Below, in pieces: positions 28,524-36,595 of a stretch of 64,000 nucleotides of DNA; the first letter of the stretch is position 1, and every line of letters begins with the position of its first letter. This DNA comes from Chitinophaga pinensis (GTDB taxonomy: Bacteria; Bacteroidota; Bacteroidia; UKL13-3). Location: contig CAMARW010000001.1 of NCBI GenBank assembly GCA_945860865.1, forward strand, positions 648,294 through 712,293, read 5' to 3'. The notes beneath the pieces were generated by a model. The model ran no database searches. It had not been told where the DNA came from and worked only from the letters and a program-made list of their open reading frames with translations. The position numbers were made by a program, and so were the translations under genes.

Positions 28524-29096
28524 ATGAATACAGAAAAACAGTTTTTAAATATATACGCAGAGGAAACGCCTAATCCAGAAACCATGAAGTTTGTTTTTAA
28601 CAGCATGATTTTGCCAGATGATGCAGTTGATTTTCCAACGCGTGAGCAGGCGCAAGCCTCTCCACTAGCTAAAAGTTTATACGAATTTAGTTTTGTAAAC
28701 GGGGTGTTTATTATGAACAACTTTGTAACCATAACCCGCACGCCGGGTACCGAATGGCACGAGGTTATTCCTATTGTAAAGGAGTTCTTAAAAGCATACG
28801 TGGAGGCAGGCGAGCTTATTGTTTACCCGCGCACAGAGCCTTTAAAATACGAAGGTGCCGAAAACCAAGTGGTGGCGCAAATCCTCGAAATTTTAGATAC
28901 TTACATTAAGCCAGCTGTAGAAACTGATGGCGGTATGATTTCTTTTAAATCATTTAATGATGGTATTGTTACGGTAGAGCTAAAAGGCTCTTGCAGTGGC
29001 TGTCCTAGTTCTACTGTTACGCTTAAGCGTGGCATAGAAGGTTTGCTTACCAAAATGGTGCCCGAGGTTAAAGAAGTGGTAGCAGAATCGCTCTAA
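28524..29096 (+). CDS. Nfu-type iron-sulfur cluster scaffold/carrier
   Basis: A 190-residue protein with the Nfu N-terminal domain (IYAEETPNPETMKFVFN, about 10-95) and the NifU-like C-terminal domain holding the cluster-binding CSGCPSS pair (about 160-166). It receives and delivers [4Fe-4S] clusters to cytoplasmic apoproteins. Length and domain order match the Nfu proteins with an N-terminal domain, as in mitochondria and many bacteria. recX follows three bases after its stop, so the two are probably cotranscribed, though no functional link is known. Confidence 0.92.
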   Translation: MNTEKQFLNIYAEETPNPETMKFVFNSMILPDDAVDFPTREQAQASPLAKSLYEFSFVNGVFIMNNFVTITRTPGTEWHEVIPIVKEFLKAYVEAGELIVYPRTEPLKYEGAENQVVAQILEILDTYIKPAVETDGGMISFKSFNDGIVTVELKGSCSGCPSSTVTLKRGIEGLLTKMVPEVKEVVAESL

Positions 29097-29099
29097 ATT

Positions 29100-29576
29100 T
29101 TGCCAACTGCCAAAAAATACCATACCCAAAGTGAGGCCATTTTAAAAGCCGCAAACTACTGTGCCTACCAAGAAAGATGTCACAACGAAGTGCTAACTAA
29201 ACTCCAAGAATGGGGCATATATGGCGAAGAAGCCAACCAAGTTGTGCTCTTCCTCATAGAAAATAATTACCTCAACGAAGAGCGTTTTGCCCAAGCTTTT
29301 GCAGGCGGTAAATTCAGGGTAAAAAAATGGGGTCGAACCAAAATAAAACGCGAGCTAAAATTGAGGCAAGTATCTGATTTTTGCATCAACTTAGCCCTCA
29401 AAGAAATAGACCCCAACGATTACACCAATACGCTGCAAGAAGTTATACAAAAACAATTGGAAAAAGCCCAAACTAAACATCCAATATTGGCCAAGCAAAA
29501 AGCTTTTCAATATGCCATGCAGCGTGGTTACGAGTCAGATATCATTCAAGATGTACTTAAATCTCTCGGATACTAA
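29100..29576 (+). CDS. recX: RecX family regulator of RecA
   Basis: A 158-residue protein made of tandem three-helix repeats as in RecX: AANYCAYQERCHNEVLTKL, LIENNYLNEERFAQAFAGGK and WGRTKIKRELKLRQV are hallmark stretches. RecX binds RecA filaments and limits their activity. The start is a TTG at 29100, directly after the nfu stop; no ATG or GTG lies near the N-terminus, so the TTG is well supported. recA is not in the window. Confidence 0.88.
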   Translation: MPTAKKYHTQSEAILKAANYCAYQERCHNEVLTKLQEWGIYGEEANQVVLFLIENNYLNEERFAQAFAGGKFRVKKWGRTKIKRELKLRQVSDFCINLALKEIDPNDYTNTLQEVIQKQLEKAQTKHPILAKQKAFQYAMQRGYESDIIQDVLKSLGY

Positions 29577-29584
29577 ACTATTTC

Positions 29585-30850
29585 ATGGCCAATCAATCTA
29601 ATGCGCGCGCCTTGTTTTTGCTGTTTACGGCCAATGCCGTTTCGGGTTTCTCGCAAGGCTTAACCATGCTGGCCATTCCGTGGTATTTTGCCAAACAAAA
29701 CCAAAGTAGCACCTTCACCATCGCCTATGGTTTTATTACTTTATTGGTGCTATTTTTTGGCTTATACGCCGGCACTTTGGTTGATAAATACAGTCGCAAA
29801 AAGAACTTCTTAGCCATTAACCTAATTTGTGGAACGCTTATTTTTGCCATTGCCAGCGCGGGTTATTATTTTCAATCTTTGCCTCCTTTTTTTGTGATTG
29901 CCGTTTTTGGTATTACCCTACTCAATTATAATATTCATTATCCCACGCTCTATGCTTTTGCCCACGAAATTACTGCCCCAGAGCAATATCAAAAAGTAAA
30001 TTCATGGATAGAGGTGGTTGGACAATCAACGTCTATTCTTTCTGGGGCTTTGGCGGCTTTGTTAATAGATGGAGTAGATACCAGCACGGGTAAATTAGCG
30101 GGTTTTGCTATTGATGCCAACTGGCACATTCCTCAATGGGATATCTGGGAAATATTTATGTTAGATGCCGTAACTTACTTTTTGGCTACCCTCCTTATTG
30201 CTGGCATTAGATACAAATCTGTTCATGTTTTTAATCCAGAATTGGGCTCAGTTTTAAAACGCGTTAAAACCGGCTTTACCTACCTAAAAGCCAATAAACC
30301 TTTGCTTATTTTTGGCTTATTTTCTTATGCGGTATTTGCTGCTCTATTGGTTTGCATACATTCTTTATTGCCCATTTATGTAGAAAAGCACCTGCACGAA
30401 GATGGTTCTGTTTTTGCTACCGCCGATCTTATTTACGCCCTTGGCGCCTTAGGTGCGGGCATGTTTGTAGGTAAGGTGTTTGGTTCAAACCAAACTGTGC
30501 AGGCTATAGTTTTTCTTACCGCTTTGGCAGCAGTACTTTTTTTCTGGGCATTTTTATCCCAACAGGTTTGGGTAATTTATGTGTTTTGCCTGCTACTTGG
30601 GTTTAGCAATGCGGGTATTAGGGTGCTACGTTTAACCTACTTTTTTCAGCATATTCCCAACGAAATTATGGGTAGGGTAAACAGTATTTTTAATATGAGT
30701 AATGTGTTTGTTAGGGCATTGTTTATCTTTTTATTCTCGCTTGCTTTTTTTACAGATAGTCACCAAATTGTTTGGGCATTTTTTATACTCTCAGTATTTT
30801 TAGCGCTATCTGCCGCTGTTTTGTACCAGCAATTTTTGCATAAAAAATAA
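29585..30850 (+). CDS. Major facilitator superfamily transporter
   Basis: A 421-residue membrane protein with about twelve hydrophobic helices. The loop between helices 2 and 3 reads GTLVDKYSRKKNF, the MFS signature; the family resembles the MFS_3 efflux carriers (macrolide/enterobactin-export type) common in Bacteroidota. The N-terminus NARALFLLFTANAVSGFSQG leads into helix 1. A long polar loop with DGVDTSTGK lies between helices 5 and 6. The substrate cannot be assigned. It follows recX by eight bases and precedes murF-alr by 17, so the four genes may form one transcription unit. Confidence 0.82.
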   Translation: MANQSNARALFLLFTANAVSGFSQGLTMLAIPWYFAKQNQSSTFTIAYGFITLLVLFFGLYAGTLVDKYSRKKNFLAINLICGTLIFAIASAGYYFQSLPPFFVIAVFGITLLNYNIHYPTLYAFAHEITAPEQYQKVNSWIEVVGQSTSILSGALAALLIDGVDTSTGKLAGFAIDANWHIPQWDIWEIFMLDAVTYFLATLLIAGIRYKSVHVFNPELGSVLKRVKTGFTYLKANKPLLIFGLFSYAVFAALLVCIHSLLPIYVEKHLHEDGSVFATADLIYALGALGAGMFVGKVFGSNQTVQAIVFLTALAAVLFFWAFLSQQVWVIYVFCLLLGFSNAGIRVLRLTYFFQHIPNEIMGRVNSIFNMSNVFVRALFIFLFSLAFFTDSHQIVWAFFILSVFLALSAAVLYQQFLHKK

Positions 30851-30867
30851 GTATATTTACGCCCACC

Positions 30868-33333
30868 ATGAACAGTATTGCTAACTTACTTGGGGCCACT
30901 ATTTGGCAGGAGCGCAACGGCGCCTTTTCGTTTGATGTAGTTTTAATAGACAGCAGAAAACTACGCTTTACAGAACAAGCTGTTTTTATTGCCATGAAAG
31001 GCGCTAGGCAAGATAGTCATGCCTATCTTAAGGCTGTTTATCAAGCTGGCGTTAGGCAATTTATTATAGAAGCACAGGCTCAAAATCAACTGAATATTGA
31101 AGATTTTCCAGATGCCCGCATTTGGGTTGTTCAAAAAGGCTTGCAAGCTTTGCAAACACTGGCTGCTTTGCACAGAAATCAGTTTCATTATCCGCTGGTA
31201 GCCATTACCGGTAGCAACGGAAAAACCATTGTAAAAGAATGGCTTTCACATCTGCTAAAAGATAGTTTTGTAGTGGTTAAAAATCCCAAAAGCTATAACT
31301 CGCAAGTAGGAGTGCCGCTTGCTGTTTTGCAAATGCAAGCACAGCATAATTTTGCGCTTTTTGAAGCGGGTATTTCAGAGCCCAACGAGATGCAAAATTT
31401 GGCCAATATTTTACAACCCAATATCGGTATTTTTACGCTTTTAGGCGAAGCACATAGCGAAGGATTTCAATCAGACTTGCACAAAATACAAGAGAAAAAT
31501 TTACTTTTTCAATCCTGCCAAAAAGTACTGTTTGGGTCAGACCAACCGCTAGCAAAAGATTTTTTCTATGGCCTGAACCAAAACTTGGAGCAACAACAAT
31601 TGCCCAAAAAATACTGGGATTGGTCGAACCAAAACCCAAACGCAGATTTTTATATAGCTACAGAAACGAAAGGCCACCAAACCTTTTTACGTTATAATGA
31701 TCAAACATTTTGCATTCCGTTTACAGATGCGGCTGCCATTTGGAATGCGAGTACCTGCCTGGCATTTTTGGCCATGCAAGGCTTGGATTTGGCTTCATTT
31801 GCACTCCATTTTTTAGACTTGCCAGTGCTAGATATGCGCTTGCAATTGAAAGAAGCGCAGCAAAATTGTTTGCTTATAAACGATAGTTATAGTGCAGATT
31901 TAGGCTCTTTGCGCATTGCGTTAGAGTTTTTAGATGAACATGCTGGCACTTTATCAAAAACGGTAATTCTGAGCGATTTTCTAGAAAGTGGCCTACCCGA
32001 AAAAGAGCTTTATACTGCCATTGCCCAACTGTTAAAATCACATCAAGTACATACTTTTATTGGCATAGGTTTAGCCATTAGGCGTAACCAAGATTTGTTT
32101 ACACAGGCGCAACTTTTTTGCTTTGAAAATACCACTGAGTTTATACAATCTTTTTCGCTTACATATTTTAATCAGCAAGCCATTTTATTAAAAGGGGCAC
32201 GCAGTTTTGCCTTTGAGCGCATTGGCAAGTTAGTAGAGAAAAAAGCACACCAAACCGTATTCGAAATTAACCTTAATGCCTTGTTGCATAACCTCAATGT
32301 ATATCGTTCTTTGTTGCAGCCCAAGGTAAAAGTTATGGCCATGGTAAAGGCGTTTAGTTATGGCGCAGGTAGTTATGAAATTGCCCGTTTGTTGCATGCC
32401 AACCGCGTAGATTATTTAACAGTTGCCTACGCAGATGAGGGCGTGGTGCTAAGAAAAGCAGGCATACAAACGCCCATTATGGTGATGAATCCGGAGCCGC
32501 AAAGTTTTGATTTATTGGGTACATTCAACTTAGAACCAGAAATGTATCAATTCGAGATTTTGCAAGCATTTCTGCAATCGCTTAATGGCGAAGAGGCCAG
32601 TATACACCTAGAACTCGATTCGGGTATGAAGCGTTTGGGTTTTGATACGGCCGAAATACCGGCACTGATTACTCTTTTAAAAGCGTATCCAAACATTCAA
32701 ATAAAATCTATTTTTACGCATTTGGCTGCCAGCGAAGATCCGCAACACGATGCCTTTACGCTAAACCAAATCAATACCTTTGAAAACAATAGCAATCAAA
32801 TTTTGCAGGCCTTTGCTTATCCTATTTTACGACATTGCTTAAACTCGGGAGGTATTGCACGTTTCCCGCAAGCACAAATGGATATGGTGCGCTTGGGTAT
32901 TGGCTTGTACGGCGTAAATCCAGCACCCAATAACTTGCCGTTGCAAACCATTGGCACCCTTAAAACAGTAATCTCGCAAGTAAGAAGTATTACCGCCGCC
33001 GAAAGTATTGGCTATGGCAGAAAAGGGCAGTTGGCCCAAGATGGAAAAATTGCCATTGTGGCCATTGGTTACGCCGATGGTTTAGATAGAAAACTGAGCA
33101 ATGGCGTGGGTGCTATGCTCGTAAACGGACAATTAGCACCTATTGTGGGCAACATCTGTATGGATATGACCTTGCTCGATGTTTCTAACATCAATTGTAA
33201 GCCCGGAGATACTGTTATTGTGTTTGGAGAAACCCCAGATATACGAACGCTTAGTGCGCAAATTGGCACCATTCCCTACGAAATTTTAACCGGTGTTTCG
33301 CAGCGCGTAAAGCGGGTTTACTTTTATGAATAA
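30868..33333 (+). CDS. murF-alr: Bifunctional MurF ligase / alanine racemase
   Basis: An 821-residue fusion known from Bacteroidota. The N-terminal half is the MurF ligase, which adds D-Ala-D-Ala to UDP-MurNAc-tripeptide, with ATP loop AITGSNGKTIVKEW (near 111-124). The C-terminal half (from about 460) is a fold-type III PLP racemase making D-alanine: the PLP lysine is Lys494 in MVKAFSYGAGSYEIA, and the opposing catalytic Tyr is in ESIGYGRKG. One odd point is that the MurF half reads SNGKT-I where most have SNGKT-T. The fusion pairs production of D-Ala with its use in peptidoglycan. The next gene overlaps by eight bases. Confidence 0.95.
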   Translation: MNSIANLLGATIWQERNGAFSFDVVLIDSRKLRFTEQAVFIAMKGARQDSHAYLKAVYQAGVRQFIIEAQAQNQLNIEDFPDARIWVVQKGLQALQTLAALHRNQFHYPLVAITGSNGKTIVKEWLSHLLKDSFVVVKNPKSYNSQVGVPLAVLQMQAQHNFALFEAGISEPNEMQNLANILQPNIGIFTLLGEAHSEGFQSDLHKIQEKNLLFQSCQKVLFGSDQPLAKDFFYGLNQNLEQQQLPKKYWDWSNQNPNADFYIATETKGHQTFLRYNDQTFCIPFTDAAAIWNASTCLAFLAMQGLDLASFALHFLDLPVLDMRLQLKEAQQNCLLINDSYSADLGSLRIALEFLDEHAGTLSKTVILSDFLESGLPEKELYTAIAQLLKSHQVHTFIGIGLAIRRNQDLFTQAQLFCFENTTEFIQSFSLTYFNQQAILLKGARSFAFERIGKLVEKKAHQTVFEINLNALLHNLNVYRSLLQPKVKVMAMVKAFSYGAGSYEIARLLHANRVDYLTVAYADEGVVLRKAGIQTPIMVMNPEPQSFDLLGTFNLEPEMYQFEILQAFLQSLNGEEASIHLELDSGMKRLGFDTAEIPALITLLKAYPNIQIKSIFTHLAASEDPQHDAFTLNQINTFENNSNQILQAFAYPILRHCLNSGGIARFPQAQMDMVRLGIGLYGVNPAPNNLPLQTIGTLKTVISQVRSITAAESIGYGRKGQLAQDGKIAIVAIGYADGLDRKLSNGVGAMLVNGQLAPIVGNICMDMTLLDVSNINCKPGDTVIVFGETPDIRTLSAQIGTIPYEILTGVSQRVKRVYFYE

Positions 33334-33913
33334 ATGCCTACTTATACTCTTCTGCTTTTTCGGGTTTAGTTGTGCAAAACAGCAATTATATCTTACCCAA
33401 AACTTGTCATTACCCGCCGCACCTGCTGCTGCTCCTGGCACCCTCATTTTGGTTCAAAGTACAGATATCATTGCCAGTAGGGTAGCCCAAGATCAATTTA
33501 TTAGGCTATGGAAATATCCGGCTTTGCAAGGATATAATTTTCTAAAAGAAAATTACCTAAGTCACCATACCTTGCCTGCCTGGAAACAAAAAATGGAGCA
33601 ACAAAACTTTTCCTATTTACTCCTCATTCACCTCACAGATTCTATTGCCGCTAACCCCAAACAATCGCTGGTAGAGGCCTATTTGCAGCATTTTGTTAAG
33701 CTCATGTACGATCCTATTTATGCCCTCAAGAGCCCTGCAGCACGCTGGCAAATATCACTTTACCATGTGGCCAATGAAGAACTTATTTGGCAGGCCACAA
33801 CAAGTTCCATTCCCAAAGAAAAGCTCGCACAGCATTTCCAAGAATTAGTGCCTCAAATACAAAAGGCATGTGAGAAAAATAATTACTTTACTATTAAAAA
33901 ATCAAATCGGTAA
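33326..33913 (+). CDS. Putative lipoprotein, function unknown
   Basis: A 195-residue protein with a lipoprotein signal: hydrophobic MNKCLLILFCFFGFSC with Cys16 as likely lipidation site. After a Pro/Ala-rich linker come LILVQSTDIIA and a helical region with YLLLIHLTDSIAANPKQSL and YDPIYALKSPAARWQISLYH. I do not recognise a family. It overlaps murF-alr by eight bases and so may be translated from the same message, which suggests a cell-envelope role. Its 3' end overlaps the convergent methyltransferase gene by 31 bases. Confidence 0.65.
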   Translation: MNKCLLILFCFFGFSCAKQQLYLTQNLSLPAAPAAAPGTLILVQSTDIIASRVAQDQFIRLWKYPALQGYNFLKENYLSHHTLPAWKQKMEQQNFSYLLLIHLTDSIAANPKQSLVEAYLQHFVKLMYDPIYALKSPAARWQISLYHVANEELIWQATTSSIPKEKLAQHFQELVPQIQKACEKNNYFTIKKSNR

Positions 33914-34554
33914 TGGGCATAAGGTTGCCATACGGCTTGCTCCAAAACTTCACCTTTTACCCCTAATGCTGCACACATTTGCAAAAGCTCTCTAGGGTGC
34001 CAAAATTTACCCATATCATTCTTTTGTTTTATACTTTGCTTTAGCCAATTCCACCACTTTTTGGGCGAATTATAATAGCGCCAAATTTTACGTTTATCGC
34101 AAATATCACCTATTAAAATTAAAGCTCCGGGCGCAGCATGTTTTAGTAAATTGGCTAAAACTTTTTTGCCGCTTTCATAATCTTCAAAATATTGAAACGA
34201 GAAATACAGTACTACTTTATCAAAACTTTGGTTCAGACCAAATTCTTTTGCATCTGCTGCATAAAAAATCATTTTGTTTGAACCTATTTTGTTGGCTTGG
34301 GCAATTAATTTTTCAGAAAAATCTACGCCTACAATGCTTTGGCAATAGGGAAGGAGCATTTGCGATAAATAGCCATTTCCGCAACAAACATCTAAGAGAT
34401 TGTCTGTTTCTGTTAACTGCAACTGTTCACTAATATGTTTGGCAATAGCAAGCATTAATTGAGGCTCCAACTCCTTACCCGCCATAATTCTCCCCACTTG
34501 TTTAGCTCCCTTTGATGCCAAAGCCTGTCTGTCCCAAAAGTGTTTCCAGTTCAT
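33883..34554 (-). CDS. Class I SAM-dependent methyltransferase
   Basis: A 223-residue Rossmann-fold methyltransferase: motif I LLDVCCGNGYLSQML (about 57-71), the acidic loop IVGVDFSEKLI, motif with FYAADAKEFGL, and VVLYFSFQYFEDYESG as post-II/III region. This pattern fits the Methyltransf_11/25 group acting on small molecules or lipids; there is no specific substrate motif. The 3' end overlaps the preceding lipoprotein gene. The decamer GGTTCAGACC lies inside (34230-34239). Confidence 0.8.
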   Translation of the reverse strand: MNWKHFWDRQALASKGAKQVGRIMAGKELEPQLMLAIAKHISEQLQLTETDNLLDVCCGNGYLSQMLLPYCQSIVGVDFSEKLIAQANKIGSNKMIFYAADAKEFGLNQSFDKVVLYFSFQYFEDYESGKKVLANLLKHAAPGALILIGDICDKRKIWRYYNSPKKWWNWLKQSIKQKNDMGKFWHPRELLQMCAALGVKGEVLEQAVWQPYAHYRFDFLIVK

Positions 34555-34675
34555 TTAAAAATAATTAACAAGAAACAAAGAAACAAAGAAAGATTTGAAT
34601 AAGGGAATATTCCTTTCATTCAAATTTATGCTTGGAGGGTTAGCCATAATTCCGCGCCCTATTGATCTAATTTTT

Positions 34676-34756
34676 GTTTATTGTAATAAACGTTTTCGCT
34701 GTAAATTGTTGTTTGTAATAAACATTTATTTGCATTATTAGTTGTTTGTAATAAAC
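34676..34756. promoter_or_regulatory. Triple palindromic repeat upstream of the AAA/DUF4143 ATPase (operator-like)
   Basis: Three copies of a TGTAATAAAC box: GTTTATTGTAATAAAC (34676-34691, a perfect 7+7 inverted repeat with GT centre), GTTTGTAATAAAC (34711-34723) and GTTTGTAATAAAC (34744-34756). The boxes start 32 and 33 bases apart, close to three helical turns, so they lie on one face of the DNA. The last copy sits just before the TACCTTTG promoter box, in the -33 region. Confidence 0.65.
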
Positions 34757-34764
34757 AATTTTGA

Positions 34765-34772
34765 TACCTTTG
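34765..34772 (+). promoter_or_regulatory. Candidate -7 box of the AAA/DUF4143 gene
   Basis: TACCTTTG is a full match to TAnnTTTG, 20 bases before the ATG at 34793. The third operator-like repeat occupies the region immediately upstream, where a repressor would block polymerase. Confidence 0.5.
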
Positions 34773-34792
34773 TTGACTAATATGCAAGAAAA

Positions 34793-35983
34793 ATGGATCA
34801 TATTTATATTGAACACAAAGAAATATTATCAGCTTTAAAGCCTAAGTTCAGGCGCGATTTTTTGGATGAAATAGATTGGAATGAGCCATTATTATTTATA
34901 TTGGGTTCTAGGGGTGTAGGGAAAACAACTCTGATACTGCAACATATAAAGGAAAGATTTGGGAACAATGCTGCTGCTCTTTACATCAGCATGGATGATC
35001 TTGCTTTATCTAACTATACTTTGCTTAGCATGGCTAAGCATCATGCTCAAAACGGCGGTACACATTTGTTCGTAGATGAAATTCATAAATATCAAAATTG
35101 GAGTCAGGAGTTAAAAAACATCCGTGATAAAATAAAAGAATTAAAAGTAGTTGTTTCTGGTTCTTCTATTTTAGATATATATAAAGGCAATGCAGATTTA
35201 AGCAGAAGAAGCGTGGTTTATAACTTGCAAGGATTGTCGTTTAGGGAGTATTTAAATATTGAGTTAAAACTCAATTTGCCTAAATTTTCGCTAGCAGAAA
35301 TTCTTACGCAGCATGAAAACTTAACGCCCCAGCTACTAGATAAATTTAAACCCTTACAACATTTTCCTGTGTATTTAAAGTATGGGTATTTTCCTTTTTA
35401 TTTGGAGGGAATAAAAAACTACCACCATAAATTGGGCAATGTGGTTAATGTTGTTTTAGAGCAAGATATGGCATTACTGGAAAGTGTGGATTTAATAAAA
35501 ATACCTAAAATTAGAAAGTTAATTTACCTATTATCTACACAAGTTCCTTATCAACCCAATATTACCAAATTGGCCGAGACGCTAGAAATAGACAGAATTA
35601 CCTTGCTCTATTATTTAAACTCCTTACAAAAAGCGTCTGTGCTAAATTTAGTGCGTTTAAACGGTAAATTATATACTCAACTTACTAAGCCAGATAAGAT
35701 TTATCTACAAAACACTAATTTACTTTATCTCAGTCAGTCTGTAGTAAATATAGGCACACTGCGAGAAACGTTTTTTGCCAATCAAGTAGGAATAAATCAC
35801 CAATTAACCCTGGCTCAACAAGGCGATTTTATCATAGATAATACCCACACTATTGAAGTAGGTGGTGCCCAAAAAAACTTTAATCAAATAGCCAATATTC
35901 CAAACAGTTATTTGGCCATAGATGATTTACCTCAGGGCATTAAAAATAAAATCCCCCTCTGGCTCTTCGGCTTTATGTATTGA
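34793..35983 (+). CDS. AAA-family ATPase with DUF4143 C-terminal domain
   Basis: A 396-residue protein of a P-loop ATPase group frequent in Bacteroidota. The N-terminal AAA_14-type domain has Walker A GSRGVGKTT at 38-46, Walker B THLFVDEIHKY (about 88-98), and sensor VVVSGSSILDI. The C-terminal DUF4143 part has a winged-helix-like segment (NITKLAETLEIDRITLLYYL) and a nuclease-like end containing DKIYLQNTNLLYL and TIEVGG. The biological role of this family is not established. The gene is isolated, preceded by a triple operator-like repeat and followed by word repeats, and such genes vary among strains, so it may have been acquired horizontally. Confidence 0.85.
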   Translation: MDHIYIEHKEILSALKPKFRRDFLDEIDWNEPLLFILGSRGVGKTTLILQHIKERFGNNAAALYISMDDLALSNYTLLSMAKHHAQNGGTHLFVDEIHKYQNWSQELKNIRDKIKELKVVVSGSSILDIYKGNADLSRRSVVYNLQGLSFREYLNIELKLNLPKFSLAEILTQHENLTPQLLDKFKPLQHFPVYLKYGYFPFYLEGIKNYHHKLGNVVNVVLEQDMALLESVDLIKIPKIRKLIYLLSTQVPYQPNITKLAETLEIDRITLLYYLNSLQKASVLNLVRLNGKLYTQLTKPDKIYLQNTNLLYLSQSVVNIGTLRETFFANQVGINHQLTLAQQGDFIIDNTHTIEVGGAQKNFNQIANIPNSYLAIDDLPQGIKNKIPLWLFGFMY

Positions 35984-35985
35984 TT

Positions 35986-36046
35986 CTTTGGCTGTTGGCT
36001 TTTAGCTATTGTTTATTCGTAATTCGTAATTTTTAATTCGTAATTT
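35986..36046. repeat. Word repeats, families C and A, between convergent genes
   Basis: TTGGCTGTTGGCTTTTAGC (about 35988-36006) belongs to the family C words also seen at 39.57, 41.28 and 46.42 kb; it runs directly into family A words (ATTCGTAATTCGTAATTTTT, about 36014-36033, and one more TTCGTAATTT). The two families are joined head to tail in the gap between the ATPase gene and rlmH. Confidence 0.7.
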
Positions 36047-36051
36047 CCCCC

Positions 36052-36516
36052 TCACCCATGATGGTATTTTTCGCCTTTGATGATGGTATAGGCCCTATAC
36101 AATTGCTCGCCAAAAATGAGGGGAACTAATTGGTGCGAAAACGTAAAAGCAGATAAAGATAATTTGGCATTGGCACGGGCGTAAACGCTTGCATCAAAGC
36201 CATACGCGCCTCCTATTACAAAAACTACGTGGGCATATTTCATTTGTAGTTCTTCTATGTATTGAGCAAATTTCTCACTGCTAAATGATTTGCCTTTATC
36301 ATCTAATAAAATTACAAAATCATTGGGTGAAATCTTCTTTAAAATAGCTTCTGCCTCCGCCTTCTTCATGGCAGTTTCTTCTTTGTTTTTGCTATTTACC
36401 ACCAATAACTCGTCGCTAAATTTGGTATAATGTTGCAGGCGTTTGGCGTATTCAGCAAATCCACTCTGTGCAAAGTCTAAGTGCAGTTTTCCAATTCGGA
36501 TTAAACTTATCTTCAT
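36052..36516 (-). CDS. rlmH: 23S rRNA pseudouridine-1915 N3-methyltransferase
   Basis: A 154-residue SPOUT-family enzyme that methylates pseudouridine 1915 in helix 69 of 23S rRNA on the assembled ribosome. The knotted SAM site is recognisable in FVILLDDKGKSFSSEKFA, FVIGGAYGF and the C-terminal signature SHQLVPLIFGEQLYRAY ending in GEKYHHG. I start at the ATG 36516 (MKISLIRIGK) rather than the TTG two codons earlier. Family A repeats flank the gene on both sides. Confidence 0.95.
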   Translation of the reverse strand: MKISLIRIGKLHLDFAQSGFAEYAKRLQHYTKFSDELLVVNSKNKEETAMKKAEAEAILKKISPNDFVILLDDKGKSFSSEKFAQYIEELQMKYAHVVFVIGGAYGFDASVYARANAKLSLSAFTFSHQLVPLIFGEQLYRAYTIIKGEKYHHG

Positions 36517-36528
36517 ACGCAATTCTTT

Positions 36529-36590
36529 AAATTACGAATTACGAATTAAAAATTACGAATCCGTAATCCGTAATTTTTAATTCGTAATTT
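36529..36590. repeat. Word-repeat island, family A, between rlmH and clpC
   Basis: Left half with ATTACGAATTACGAATTAAA words (36531-36550) and right half with their reverse complement (CCGTAATCCGTAATTTTTAA, 36561-36580) meet almost without spacer, forming an inverted repeat of about 30 bases per arm with a few mismatches. Both neighbours are on the minus strand, so it could end clpC transcription. Confidence 0.75.
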
Positions 36591-36595
36591 CTAAC

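Noticed and set aside
34676-34756. CRISPR-like mini array (three short repeats at regular spacing)
   Set aside because: Repeats are only 13-16 bases and palindromic, intervals are about 20 bases, and no cas gene is near; an operator is the better reading.
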